Origin: Gemmatimonadota bacterium
GTDB taxonomy: Bacteria; Gemmatimonadota; Gemmatimonadetes; Gemmatimonadales; Gemmatimonadaceae
Direction of reading: 5' to 3'
Assembly (NCBI GenBank): GCA_016719105.1
Contig: JADKAQ010000017.1
Span: 1 to 64,000, forward strand
DNA length: 64,000 nt
Shown: positions 9,329 through 18,460 of the stretch, in pieces
Position numbering within the stretch: position 1 is the stretch's first letter
Layout of the letters: each line of letters opens with the position of its first letter
Program-made: the position numbers and the translations under genes
Notes under the pieces: model-generated
Database searches by the model: none
What the model saw: the letters and a program-made list of their open reading frames with translations, nothing else
Told to the model about the DNA's origin: nothing

Positions 9329-9859
9329 TCAGCTGAGGGGTGGGCCCCTCGGGGCGGGCGGGAGCTGGTACTCGGGACCGGGACGCGCCAACAGGGCGCG
9401 TTCTTCGCACGGTGCCACCGTGCTGCAGGTCCGGTCACCGATCACGGCGATCGGATTGGGGAGTATCGCCGGGGTCGCCACCGAGGATGCGACCCGCGTC
9501 GCATCGCGCGGTCCCACGACGGCGGCGAGCGTCGCGTGCTGGTGTCCGTGCGAATCGCGAGGCGTTGAGACGGTGCCTCGTTCATTCGACACGGTGCGTG
9601 TGTGGCCTGATGCGCCGGGCGTCGTCGGAGCATGCTCGTCCCCGTCTCCGGCTCGGTGCGCCACTGGATGCGCATCGTCGTGCGCCGCCTCATGCGCATC
9701 CTTGTGCGCTGCCGCATGCGCATCCTCGTGCGCCGCCCCGTGCGCCCTGCTGAGGTGCTCATGCACCTCGCCGTGCGCCAGCGCCTGAAGCGGGGCGCTC
9801 GTGCCGGCGAGCAGTGCCGTCGCCAGCGCGACGAGTCGGGTCCGAAGGGAGAAACGCAC
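9329..9859 (-). CDS. His-rich secreted protein, probable metal binder
   Basis: 176 residues from a GTG start at 9859, chosen because it opens a good signal peptide (basic start, ALATALLAGTSAPLQALA). From residue 29 to about 110 there are more than fifteen His residues in an imperfect repeat of the form AAH-x-DAH, built from about 24-nt DNA repeats. A second His cluster reads HGHQH near residue 105. The rest is Pro/Ala/Thr-rich, with two Cys near 145-151 (CSTVAPC). No Pfam family is recognised. A periplasmic His-rich protein next to tolC and a heavy-metal pump suggests a metal sponge or chaperone; this is inference. The repeat makes the length prone to variation. Confidence 0.6.
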   Translation of the reverse strand: MRFSLRTRLVALATALLAGTSAPLQALAHGEVHEHLSRAHGAAHEDAHAAAHKDAHEAAHDDAHPVAHRAGDGDEHAPTTPGASGHTRTVSNERGTVSTPRDSHGHQHATLAAVVGPRDATRVASSVATPAILPNPIAVIGDRTCSTVAPCEERALLARPGPEYQLPPAPRGPPLS

Positions 9860-9924
9860 GCCCGAATCTACGGCTTCGCCCCGGTTTTGCCTACCAGCAC
9901 CGCACCTTGGCGGGTGATCGCCGC

Positions 9925-12234
9925 TCAGTACCGCACCGCGTACTGCACCTTCACCAGCAACTGGTTCGACCCGAACCCCCAGCGCCGGTCCAGGCGCCGG
10001 GTCGGATCGGTCACCAACCCCATGTCGATCGGGCGCCCGGTCTCCGGGTCGATGTCGTGGCGCAGGTTGTGGTTGTACACCACGAACAGGTCGCCTAACG
10101 GGGCAAAGGTCCAGCGCAGGCGCGTGTTGGCGCCAAAGCTGTCGGAGCTGTTGTCGTACTGCAGGTAGCTGTTGAGCTGCAGGTTGGAGGAGACGTTCAC
10201 GCGCACGCGCGTCCCCACCAGGTCCTGCGTGAAGTTGCCCTCCGGCAAGCGCCCCACATTGCGCGTCGAGTTGAGCTCGACGATGAACAGGGGCGACGGC
10301 TTCCACGCCCCGGTCAGCACCAGCTCGTCCAGGCGCCCCGTGTAGAAGCCCCCGGTCCACCAGGTGGCCTGCCCGCTCAGGCGTCGCTTGGGGGCAAAGC
10401 CCGCTTCGAAGCGGTAGCGCATCCAGTGGTGCGACCCCGCGGGGATCACGACCCCTTTGGCGATCTCGAAGGGTAACGCCAGGCGCTCCCCGGTTGGATT
10501 GGCGTTGAACTCGAAGCGATCGCCGCTCTCCAGCCGCCAGTTGACCGGGGCAAAGAAGACGCGATAGCTCTCCCACCGGTCGTCGAGGTCGCCCACCAGG
10601 GTGAAGAACAGCTCGTTCATCATCTGCCGCACGTCCAGTCCCAGCACGTTCCCCTTGGGGCGCGGCTTGTAGGTCATGCTGAGGTTGAGCGCCTGCACGG
10701 CGGGGCGGGGAATGAACCCTAACGAGGGATCGAAGGCGTCGCCGACGCGTCGAAAGGTGAGCGCGACATCCCAGAGGTCATTGGGGTAGTCGAGCTTCCC
10801 ACCGACGGCGGTGCGTTCGCCGTCGCCGAGCCCCTCGCGTCCCATGGCGAGCCCCCACACGCCGGCGAGGAAGTTCTTGTTGCCGAACAGCCGTGACGTC
10901 TGAAAGGTCGCGTCGCCTCCCGCGGTCCAGCTCCCGGCGCGCCCCAACGGGTCACCGAACGTGGCCAGCATCCCCACGCTCGACTCGCGCAGCGCATTCT
11001 GCCGCACGCGCAGGACACCCATGGTACTGGACGTCTGCGGCAGGCCCAACGCCTCCCGATCATCGATGTCACCGGTGTGCAGCACGAGGGCGCCGACATT
11101 GGCCCCGCGCCCGCGTCCGCTGACCTTGAGCCCCGCCTGGATCGGGACCTCGTTCCCGCTCAGGAGCCCGATGCGCCGGCTGAAGAAGGGGCGCACGTCG
11201 TCTCCGGTCCCCAGGCCGAAATCGAAGATGTCGGCCCCCTGCAGGAAGAAGGTCCGCTTCTCGGGGAAGACGATGGGAAAGCGCGTGAGGTTGGTGCGGC
11301 GCGTGTCGACCTCCGTCTCGGCGAAGTCGGTGTTGACCGTGAACGCGGCCAGCGTGTTCGCGCCTAACGTCTTGGTGATGTCGAGGCTCGCGTCGTGCGC
11401 CTCCTCGAAGCCCGCCTTGGGCGCCGGGACGCCGCCGCCCGCGGTGAGCGATGGGCGCACGCTCAATCCCAGCCCCAGCGAGAAGGGCGGGACGTCGGTC
11501 AGCCGGCCGGCGCGAAAGGTCTGCGTCACCTGGAAGTTGCGCTCGGGGCTCGCCCAGCGGTCGGTCTCGAGCAGGCGCTGGATGCGGCGTTGCACGTTGA
11601 ACCCCCACTCGCTCGCCCCCTGCTTGAATTGCAGGCTCAGCACCGGGATGCGGATCTCGGCCGACCACCCCGTCGCCGTGCGCGCCGTCACCGCCTCCCA
11701 CGCGGCGTCCCAGTTGGCGTTCTCGCTCTCTCCCTGGTTGGACACCAACGCGTCGTAGCGTGCCGCATTGGGGTTCACGGCAAACACGTACCCTGACCGT
11801 CCGTCGCGGTACGTGTCGAGCACGAGCTTGATGTGATCTTCGTTGCTCAGGTTCGCATCGCGCTCGCGGGCAAAGGCCACGATTCGGGCGGGATCAGGAT
11901 CGTCGGCACGCACGCCGATCACGATCGCGTCGGCGCTGGCCAGGATGCGTACCACCGTGCGCCCCGCCGGTCTCACCCCCTGCACCGGTTCGATCTGCGT
12001 GAGCGCCGCGATCGAGTCGGCGCCGGCCCACATGGCTTCGTCAAGGCGACCGTCGAGGTGCACCACGCCGCGCACCGTCCCCACGCGCAGCGCCGGGACG
12101 TTGGTGGTGGGGAGCTGTGCGCCGAGCGACGGGGCGCGACACATCCCCGCCGCGATCGCCAGGAGCGTGACGGGCGTCGTTAGGCGATGTCGACGTGCGG
12201 CGAGAGGCATTGTCCGAAGAAGCATGTCGCGCAA
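9925..12234 (-). CDS. DUF5916 outer-surface protein with CBM9-like domain
   Basis: 769 residues with a signal peptide ending near AQLPTTN. Residues about 50-230 form a carbohydrate-binding family 9-like beta-sandwich (VVHLDGRLDEAMWAGAD, then VLDTYRDGRSGYVFAVNPN). The remainder is DUF5916, rich in alternating beta strands as in an outer-membrane barrel, with FPEKRTFFLQGADIF and FFSRRIGL near residues 310-345 and an aromatic C-terminus (VQYAVRY). Such proteins are common in Gemmatimonadota and Bacteroidota; their function is not established. It lies 11 bp after the DUF1259 gene in the same direction. Its presence inside a metal-efflux run is notable, because the family is more often linked to polymer or peptide use. 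Confidence 0.82.
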   Translation of the reverse strand: MRDMLLRTMPLAARRHRLTTPVTLLAIAAGMCRAPSLGAQLPTTNVPALRVGTVRGVVHLDGRLDEAMWAGADSIAALTQIEPVQGVRPAGRTVVRILASADAIVIGVRADDPDPARIVAFARERDANLSNEDHIKLVLDTYRDGRSGYVFAVNPNAARYDALVSNQGESENANWDAAWEAVTARTATGWSAEIRIPVLSLQFKQGASEWGFNVQRRIQRLLETDRWASPERNFQVTQTFRAGRLTDVPPFSLGLGLSVRPSLTAGGGVPAPKAGFEEAHDASLDITKTLGANTLAAFTVNTDFAETEVDTRRTNLTRFPIVFPEKRTFFLQGADIFDFGLGTGDDVRPFFSRRIGLLSGNEVPIQAGLKVSGRGRGANVGALVLHTGDIDDREALGLPQTSSTMGVLRVRQNALRESSVGMLATFGDPLGRAGSWTAGGDATFQTSRLFGNKNFLAGVWGLAMGREGLGDGERTAVGGKLDYPNDLWDVALTFRRVGDAFDPSLGFIPRPAVQALNLSMTYKPRPKGNVLGLDVRQMMNELFFTLVGDLDDRWESYRVFFAPVNWRLESGDRFEFNANPTGERLALPFEIAKGVVIPAGSHHWMRYRFEAGFAPKRRLSGQATWWTGGFYTGRLDELVLTGAWKPSPLFIVELNSTRNVGRLPEGNFTQDLVGTRVRVNVSSNLQLNSYLQYDNSSDSFGANTRLRWTFAPLGDLFVVYNHNLRHDIDPETGRPIDMGLVTDPTRRLDRRWGFGSNQLLVKVQYAVRY

Positions 12235-12245
12235 CCTAGCCGGGC

Positions 12246-13178
12246 TCAGCGTCCAGCGTCTACCGCCGCCCTCAGCCCCTTCAGCACCTCCGGCAGCGCC
12301 CCGTCGGCCCAGAAGTGGATGTAGTAGATCCGCGGCGACTCGCCCACCAGGTGCGAATGCACCGCGGTCGCCGTGATCCCGTTGGTCGCGAGCGCGCGCA
12401 CCACCGGGTCGACGTGATGCTCCCCCACCGCAAAGTCGCCCGTTGCCACGGCGCGCGTGGCATCGACCATCTGGATATTCACCGGGCTCCCGTACGCCAG
12501 CGCCGGCACCAGCACCTTGCCGTGCATCGTCACCGTCCCGGGGACCAGCTGGAAGGCAAGCTGCGACACCGCCCCCGACGCGCGCCCGGTGACCCCCATC
12601 GTGCGGTGCACCAGCGCCGTGTCGATCGTGACTGGGGGAGGCGCACTGCTCGTGACGGGGCGCGGTGCCTTCGTGAGCGCGACGGCGCGGTCGAGCCTGC
12701 GCGCCAGCGTCACGGCATCCCCCTCGCCATGAAAGTGGATGTACGTGATGCTCGGGCTCTCGCCCGCCAGGTGGTTGTGGATCGACGTGACGCCGATCTC
12801 TTGTCGTGCCAGCTCGGCCAGCACCGGTTGGAGTTCATCGCGCGTGACCACCAGGTCGCCCATGAGCATGGCGTCCGAAGGCTCGCCGCTGAAGCCGGCC
12901 CAGCCGCCTAACGCCAGCATCGGTGACACCGTCACGTCGCCCATGCGCATCGTGACGTCGCGGCGCGGAAAGTTGAACCGTTGATAGCCACCGGTGGCGA
13001 CGGCGGGGGTCTGCAGGATGCGGGCGACCTCGCCCCAGGTCGCGGCCGCGCCCTGCGCGCTCCCTCCGCGCGGCGCCAGCAACAACGGCAGCGCGAGCAA
13101 GACAAGCCGCCATGGGCGTGTGAGGCGCTGGCGTGAGGACGAACGACGCGCCGAAAGCACGGGAAGAGAGATGGTCAT
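12246..13178 (-). CDS. DUF1259 (LppY/LpqO-like) secreted protein
   Basis: 310 residues with an Arg-rich signal peptide (cleavage near GGSAQG). It contains two copies of the DUF1259 unit. The first, near residues 115-160, has HNHLAGESPSITYIHFHGEG. The second, near 255-300, has HSHLVGESPRIYYIHFWADG. The paired H-x-H and YIHF motifs suggest metal-binding sites. The family occurs beside chrB and metal-efflux genes in many bacteria; function unproven. The ATG at 13178 is used because it starts the signal sequence. It follows chrB by 109 bp and precedes DUF5916 by 11 bp. Confidence 0.85.
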   Translation of the reverse strand: MTISLPVLSARRSSSRQRLTRPWRLVLLALPLLLAPRGGSAQGAAATWGEVARILQTPAVATGGYQRFNFPRRDVTMRMGDVTVSPMLALGGWAGFSGEPSDAMLMGDLVVTRDELQPVLAELARQEIGVTSIHNHLAGESPSITYIHFHGEGDAVTLARRLDRAVALTKAPRPVTSSAPPPVTIDTALVHRTMGVTGRASGAVSQLAFQLVPGTVTMHGKVLVPALAYGSPVNIQMVDATRAVATGDFAVGEHHVDPVVRALATNGITATAVHSHLVGESPRIYYIHFWADGALPEVLKGLRAAVDAGR

Positions 13179-13287
13179 GTGCCTGAACTCCTCACAAGTG
13201 GACGAGAAATGATTGGGCGCAGGCAATCGTGCGTGCGCCTGCGGTTGCGCGATGCCAAGCGCCGTTGGTGCGCCGCCCGCGTGTGCC

Positions 13288-14263
13288 TCACGGCCCGCTC
13301 GGGCGAAATCCCGCGTACAGCGCGTCGAAGACGGCCAACCCGTGCTCGAGTCGCGCCTCGTCGGTGGCATGTGATCGCACGAGCCCGTCGATCAGGCGCG
13401 CCACCCCGTCGGTTTCGGGTCGAGCGAAGGTGCGTTCCTTGAGGTCGAGGTCGTGCACGATCTCGCCTAACGCCACCAGTGCCGGATCGGCCAGCGCAAA
13501 GCGCCGCAGCAGCGTCTCGAAGGTGCAATCGGCCCCTTCATGCGTGTATTCGCCCTCGAACATGTCGAAGCGACGCTGCGGCTCGGCGTGCGTGTAGGCG
13601 CTGGCCTCGACAAACAGGAAGCGCGCCGCCGGGTCGATGAACCGCCGAATGAGCCAGGCGCTGGCCAGGCGATCGACGTGAAGATCGCGACGCGTGACCC
13701 AGAGGGCGCCGCGCCCTCGCGCCTCCGCGCTCCCATCAGACGCATCGCCCGCCGGTCCAGAAAGGGCGCGCAGCGCGAGCTCGACCCCCCGCACGGACTC
13801 CGTGGCCGCCGGCCCCCCCTCGGCATCGAACCAGTCGATCGCCCGTATCTCGTCCAATCGCCGCTGCAGTCGCCCCAATTCGACGGCCACGCCCTCCCGA
13901 TCCGCGGCCTCGAGAGGCGGCGGCGCGGTGAGCGTCAGCCGCAGCCGATCCCCCGTCGATGGCGACGGCCGCGTAGTCGGAATCGCGCGCCCCCTTGAAG
14001 CGCGCCACGAGATCGTCGTTGGACATCCCGGCGACGACGGAGGCCTCGAGGATCGTGCACTCTCCGCCCCCCGCCTCGACCTCGCGGCGGACCCACGACA
14101 AGTCCTCCATCGCCTCGTCCCGTCGCGGCAGGACGTACACGGAGTTCTTGAGCGCGATCGCTCCGGCGCGCGCCAGCCGCTTCCCCACCTTCGCCCGGAG
14201 GTAGTCCGGCTTGGGGGGAATCGCGTGCACCACAAGGAGCCAAGGGGGCGATGCGACGGACAT
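13288..14263 (-). CDS. chrB: Chromate-resistance ChrB-like protein (one frameshift)
   Basis: First gene of the ten-gene unit. The N-terminal domain begins WLLVVHAIPPKPDYLRAKVG and carries ALKNSVYVLP, both ChrB hallmarks. The C-terminal ChrB domain shows LASAWLIRRFIDPAARFLFV, GEYTHEGADCTFETLLRRF and EIVHDLDLKE. The reading frame breaks in a run of five C (plus strand 13950-13954); removing one base restores IDGDRLRLTLTAPPPL and gives 324 residues, the normal length. ChrB proteins are chromate-responsive regulators or chromate-resistance factors, usually next to chrA. No chrA is present here; an RND system takes its place. The start at 14263 sits 1 bp from a perfect inverted repeat with no Shine-Dalgarno sequence, so the transcript may be leaderless or self-regulated. 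Confidence 0.82.
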
Positions 14264-14264
14264 A

Positions 14265-14293
14265 GCAACTGTGATAGTGATTCTCACAGTTGC
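14265..14293 (-). promoter_or_regulatory. Operator candidate: 10-bp palindrome with Fur-like box
   Basis: Arms GCAACTGTGA (14265-14274) and TCACAGTTGC (14284-14293) are perfect inverted repeats around the 9-nt spacer TAGTGATTC. Inside, on the minus strand, TGAGAAT-C-ACTATCA (14272-14286) matches the Fur-family 7-1-7 consensus TGATAAT-N-ATTATCA at 12 of 14 positions. It lies immediately before the chrB ATG, where a repressor would block transcription of the whole metal operon. A Fur/Zur/Nur-type regulator or ChrB itself could bind. No convincing -10/-35 pair was found. Confidence 0.6.
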
Positions 14294-14722
14294 TCGGCGC
14301 AAGGCCGCCGGGCGTGGGATTCGCTTGACACATCCGCCGGTCGCTCGTAGCGCGACCGGCTGTGCCCGCCTATCCGGATCGCCGCGGACTGTCGATGCTG
14401 GCGCTCCTGCGGTACGTCGCCGAAAGCGCGCCGCCGGCGCCGCGCCGCCGACGCGCTTGTCGCGAACGCCCGTCGACGCGGCAGCGCGAGCCGCGGCTCA
14501 TGAAGCTCCCCTTCGACAGGCGACCGCGCGATGTGTACCTGCGCCGCGCCCTGACGCCCGCTTCGTGTTGCCCCGAACGCTCGTTCACGCGCCCGACCCA
14601 CTTGACAAGAAAAGGGGTGCCGGGGGAAAGGGTAGGGGGGCTCGCGTCGAAAAAACGCGCGCAGGCGGCCGTCGACCGTGTCCGGCCACCGGTGAATACC
14701 TCCCAACGCCTGCTGTAACGCC
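14294..14722. other. Region without a recognisable gene
   Basis: Frames are open on both strands because A/T is scarce, but no translation resembles a known protein and none starts with a plausible site. A TTGACA occurs on the plus strand at 14325-14330, but 17 bp later there is only TAGCGC, so I do not call a promoter. The stretch separates the divergent metal operon from the heptapeptide-repeat gene. Confidence 0.4.
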
Positions 14723-15730
14723 ATGATCGAGCCGCAGTCCGTGCGCGCTCGCGCTCGGGCCGCACGCACCCGCGCTCGGTCCGTGCGCACCCGCGCTCGG
14801 TCCGCACGCACACGCACTCGGTCCGAGTACACCCGCGCTCGGTCCGTGCACCTGTCGGGTCGGCACGTGGATGTGTCGGCTCGGTCCGTCGACGATGTCG
14901 GTCGTAGCGCCCACATCGTTGTTCGCACCGTCGACGACGACGCGCGGACCGTCGACTCGCCACCTGCAGTCCAGCGGCGCGTCGGCCGGTCCGGCGACGA
15001 CGACGCTCGGTCCGTGCATCGCGCCAGTCGGTCCGTCACGGTGTCTGTCCCGTTCGTGCACGACGCAACACGAACCGTCCACCGCGTCGCCCGGTCCGCC
15101 CACGCCGTCGCTGGGGTCGTCGACCATGACGGCCCGTCCGCGCACTCGTCGCGTCGCACCGTCGACGTGTCAGCTCGGAACGTCCGCTGTACCGCTGTGA
15201 ACGCGCGCGTGTCGGGCGGTGTCGGGTCGGTCCGTCGACGAGGTCGCGTGGTCCGTCGACGCGTGCGTACGGTCCGCAGAGGATGCAATCCGCACCGTCG
15301 ATGTGTTGGTCCGGACCGACGACGATGCAACGCCGAACGTGTCCCGGTCGAACCTAACGAGGCACCTCGCAACAGGCACCGGTCACGTCGCGATCGCTTT
15401 CATGAGGGGATGGCGCGGCTGGTGGCGGAGCACGAGGCGCAGTTTGCCGAGCACGGGCTCCCGGCGGGCCACGCCAAGCGGCTCACCCAGGCGGCGGGCG
15501 ACTTGCGGCTGGCCATCAACGCCCGCGGCCTCCAGCAGGGCAAGCGGACGGCGGCCACCAGCGGCGCGCGCGAGGTCACGCGCGAGGTCACGCGCGAGGC
15601 GCTCCGTCAGCTGCGCATCGTGTCGTCGCTGGTGGTGCCGAAACAGGCGCCTAACGCCGAATGGATGGCGGCGTGGCGGACCGCCACCGCGGTGGCGCGC
15701 CGGGGAACACGCGCGGGCAGCGGCCCGCTG
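14723..15730 (+). pseudogene. Heptapeptide-repeat protein with unnamed C-terminal module, frame disturbed
   Basis: An ATG at 14723 is followed by five codons and then directly by 21-bp units read as heptapeptides of the type V/A-D/H-x-x-x-R-S/T. After 23 units a 10-nt insertion (15224-15233) shifts the frame, but the pattern continues in the new frame for six more units to about 15359. Near 15398 a missing base would return to the first frame, where a well-formed module follows: GMARLVAEHEAQFAEHGLPA, then LRLAINARGLQQGKRTAATS, then LRQLRIVSSLVVPK and AEWMAAWRTA. This module resembles helical proteins of unknown function that I cannot name. The frame then runs open into the opposite-strand gene, so the true stop is uncertain. 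Coding on this strand is inferred from the conserved residues and GC-rich third positions. Confidence 0.4.
14741..15359. repeat. Degenerate 21-bp tandem array, 29 units
   Basis: Units are exactly 21 bp with consensus approximately GTCGACGNNGNCGNTCGGTCC. The first five are closest to one another (GCGCTCGGTCC core). There are 23 units from 14741 to 15223, a 10-nt partial unit at 15224-15233, then six more to 15359. All six frames are open through most of it. The period keeps heptapeptide phase, so it could encode a repeat domain. It also contains many SalI-like GTCGAC sites. Confidence 0.75.
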
Positions 15731-15733
15731 TGC

Positions 15734-16264
15734 TCAGGGCGCCAGGCGCGGGCGAGACTCGCCCTCGGCAAGTCGCATCAAGCGCTCGCTGATGGCCAAC
15801 TCCAGCTCTCCCGCAAACTCGCGCGCCGCGTCGCCGTGCCGCCTGTCGATCGTCAGCACCAACTCCCCCGGGTGCTCCATCGAGAGCCCGGTTGGACCGG
15901 CCACCGCTTCGAAGGTGCGCAGGTCGCTGGCCGTGAGGACCAGGCGCGGGGCCGCGAACAGGCGCGCTGGGCGCACCTGCGCCGAGGCGAGCTGGTTGAG
16001 CGGGACCGAGACCTCGCGCACCGGCTCGGTCACTTCCTTGGTCTCGTACCCCCTCCCCATGCGCTCGGTGGTGCGGCTCACGCGCCACTGGATCACCAGC
16101 CGGTCGTCGTCGACGCGCAGCAGCCCATGCGCCGTCTCCGACGTGCTCGTGTACTCGCTTCCCTTGAAGGCGTCGGAGGAACGCGTGAAGGTGAAGGGGA
16201 GGGCGGCGACTGGTGGGGACACGGATCGGCGGGAAAGGAGACAGAAGGAAGCTGCCCACTGCAT
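15734..16264 (-). CDS. Secreted/anchored protein of unknown function
   Basis: 176 residues with an N-terminal hydrophobic stretch that could be a signal (WAASFCLLSRRSVSPPVAALPF). The body alternates beta strands and contains GLLRVDDDRLVIQWRVSRTTERMGRGY, split here as DDRLVIQWRV and RTTERMGRGYETKEV, then LVLTASDLRTFEAVAGP and a C-terminal helix (ELELAISERLMRLAEGE). Base use is normal for the window and codon third positions are G/C rich, so it looks genuine. I do not recognise a family. Its stop abuts the 3' side of the heptapeptide-repeat gene (convergent). The start at 16264 is tentative. Confidence 0.6.
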   Translation of the reverse strand: MQWAASFCLLSRRSVSPPVAALPFTFTRSSDAFKGSEYTSTSETAHGLLRVDDDRLVIQWRVSRTTERMGRGYETKEVTEPVREVSVPLNQLASAQVRPARLFAAPRLVLTASDLRTFEAVAGPTGLSMEHPGELVLTIDRRHGDAAREFAGELELAISERLMRLAEGESRPRLAP

Positions 16265-16512
16265 TCGATCCTACGCAACCGCCCCACGCGGCCTGCACGC
16301 GATCCAGGTGCGGGATGATCCAATCGTCGTTCACCACGCCGCAGCAAACGCCTCGAGGCCGAGCCGCGCCGCCGCTGCACCTTCGTATCAGGCGATTGCG
16401 TGGTTGTGCCGGGTGCCGACTGTGCTGGTGACGGTCGGCTGGCTTGCCCCGACCGGCCGTCGTCTCCATTGTCGTACCGGCCTTCAGCTCCCCCTTACAC
16501 CCTCCGACGCCA

Positions 16513-17946
16513 GTGATCGCGCCTCGCCTCGTCCATCCGCTCGCCCTGGCCGCTCTCTCTACCCTCGCGATCCCGGTACCCCGGGTGCTTGCCCAGAGCT
16601 CGGGCAGCTACGAGTTCATCGACTTCGTGGCCCCTCGGGGGTGGAAGGTCGAACGCGCCGCCGAATGGGTGGTCTTCAAGAAGGACGATGGCACGCACTA
16701 CTCCAACGTCTTCATCATCAAGCCACGCCCGAGCCTCGGGACGCACCGCGCCGATGTGGACAAGGACTGGGCCCTGCACGCCGCCAAGCAGGGGCTCGCT
16801 GCGCCTGCGCAGTCGGATGGTTCGTCCAGGGACGGGTGGGAGGTGACGGTTGGTGCAGGTGCAACGAAGGGACGCAATGCCTTCGAGATTTCGGTGACCA
16901 CGTTCACGGGACGTGGCCTGAGCTGGGCATTGGTGGGCTACTACAACGACACGTCGTTGCTGGCCGACATGGAGTCGCTGTCGCAGTCGCTCAAGCTCCA
17001 CGAGGGACGGCTGGCGGCCTGGCGCGAGAAGAACCTGGGAGCGAGCGCGGTCGCCGCGGCGGATGGACGCTCGCCGCGACCGCCGGCCACCGCGCGTCCC
17101 GCAGGTCCCACGGCCCGTCTCCCGGCGTCGCCGAGCGGCCCGATGATGATGACGAAGTCCACCACCAACTTCGACGATGGATGGCAGGCGACGGTTCAGG
17201 GTGACTTCGTGCAGGTCACGCGCCCGGGGCTCACGGTTCGCCTGTACCACCCGAACGATGCGCTCGAACAGGCCAGGCCGAGGGAGGTGGACGCGCCCGA
17301 GTGGTATTGGAGCCGCATCGTCGAGCCGGGCTTCCGGACGAGCGCCGCGCAGAAGTGGGAAGGGGTGCAGTACCCCCCGATCTACTTCATGGAGGGCGCT
17401 GGCACCGACCGGCAGTCGGGGCGTGCCGTGCATGTCGCGATGAAGGTGGTGTACGAGGGTGGAGCGCGCGTGATCGTCGCCTTGGCGAACGATCGGGCCA
17501 CCTTCCAACAAGCTTTCCCGCACCCCAACGACATGAATCGGATGCTGGGCTACAACAAGTTCGCCGTGACCGCCAGCGACATCCTCGGCAGCTGGAGCAA
17601 GGGCGGTGGCGGAGGCGTGGAGTACTACAACGTCTACACCGGCAACTACGCGGGGATGGCGGCGATCTCCAGCACCGACGAGTTTGTCTTTCGCCCCGAC
17701 GGCACCTATCAGAGCATCCATCGGTCGGCGAACACGACCAATGGCTCCACGCGCTTCTCAAGGCTCGACTACCAAGGGCGCTTTACCGTGACCGACTGGT
17801 CGGTGACGGCGACCAACCGTGTGGAGGGGAAGACGAAGCTGTTCCACGCCCAGCTGGAGGCGATCAAAGGAGGGTACCTCCTGTGGTTGACCGACAGCGA
17901 CTACGCTCCGCTGCGCTACGGGTTGTTCCGGCGACCGGTGCCGTGA
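16513..17946 (+). CDS. Secreted protein of unknown function
   Basis: 477 residues from a GTG at 16513, chosen because it gives an excellent signal peptide (PLALAALSTLAIPVPRVLAQ). An in-frame ATG at 16444 would add 23 residues before it. Two regions are visible. Residues about 25-185 carry FIDFVAPRGWKVERAAEWV. A Pro/Ala linker follows, then about 215-477 with NFDDGWQATVQGDFVQVTR and repeated aromatic motifs (GVEYYNVYTGNYAG, FRPDGTYQSIHR, GGYLLWLTDSDY) that suggest a lipocalin-like beta-barrel. The FDDGW and DFVQVT phrases occur in uncharacterised Bacteroidota/Gemmatimonadota secreted proteins. It ends just before the G/C-only block. Confidence 0.65.
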   Translation: MIAPRLVHPLALAALSTLAIPVPRVLAQSSGSYEFIDFVAPRGWKVERAAEWVVFKKDDGTHYSNVFIIKPRPSLGTHRADVDKDWALHAAKQGLAAPAQSDGSSRDGWEVTVGAGATKGRNAFEISVTTFTGRGLSWALVGYYNDTSLLADMESLSQSLKLHEGRLAAWREKNLGASAVAAADGRSPRPPATARPAGPTARLPASPSGPMMMTKSTTNFDDGWQATVQGDFVQVTRPGLTVRLYHPNDALEQARPREVDAPEWYWSRIVEPGFRTSAAQKWEGVQYPPIYFMEGAGTDRQSGRAVHVAMKVVYEGGARVIVALANDRATFQQAFPHPNDMNRMLGYNKFAVTASDILGSWSKGGGGGVEYYNVYTGNYAGMAAISSTDEFVFRPDGTYQSIHRSANTTNGSTRFSRLDYQGRFTVTDWSVTATNRVEGKTKLFHAQLEAIKGGYLLWLTDSDYAPLRYGLFRRPVP

Positions 17947-18009
17947 CGGTGGGGCGTTGAGGCATTGGGGCCGGGTCCTGGAACGAGTGTCTCGATGACG
18001 CCGCCCCCA

Positions 18010-18428
<419 letters not shown>

Positions 18429-18460
18429 GGGCGACGCCATCCCCGACTCCACCCCGCTGC

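Noticed and set aside
14325..14353. Forward promoter TTGACA-N17-TAGCGC
   Set aside because: The -35 is perfect but the -10 matches only two of six positions and no convincing gene starts just after it.
14362..14718. 118-codon forward frame ahead of the heptapeptide array
   Set aside because: Arg/Pro-rich product, no family resemblance, and overlapping open frames on the other strand; not distinguishable from chance in GC-rich DNA.
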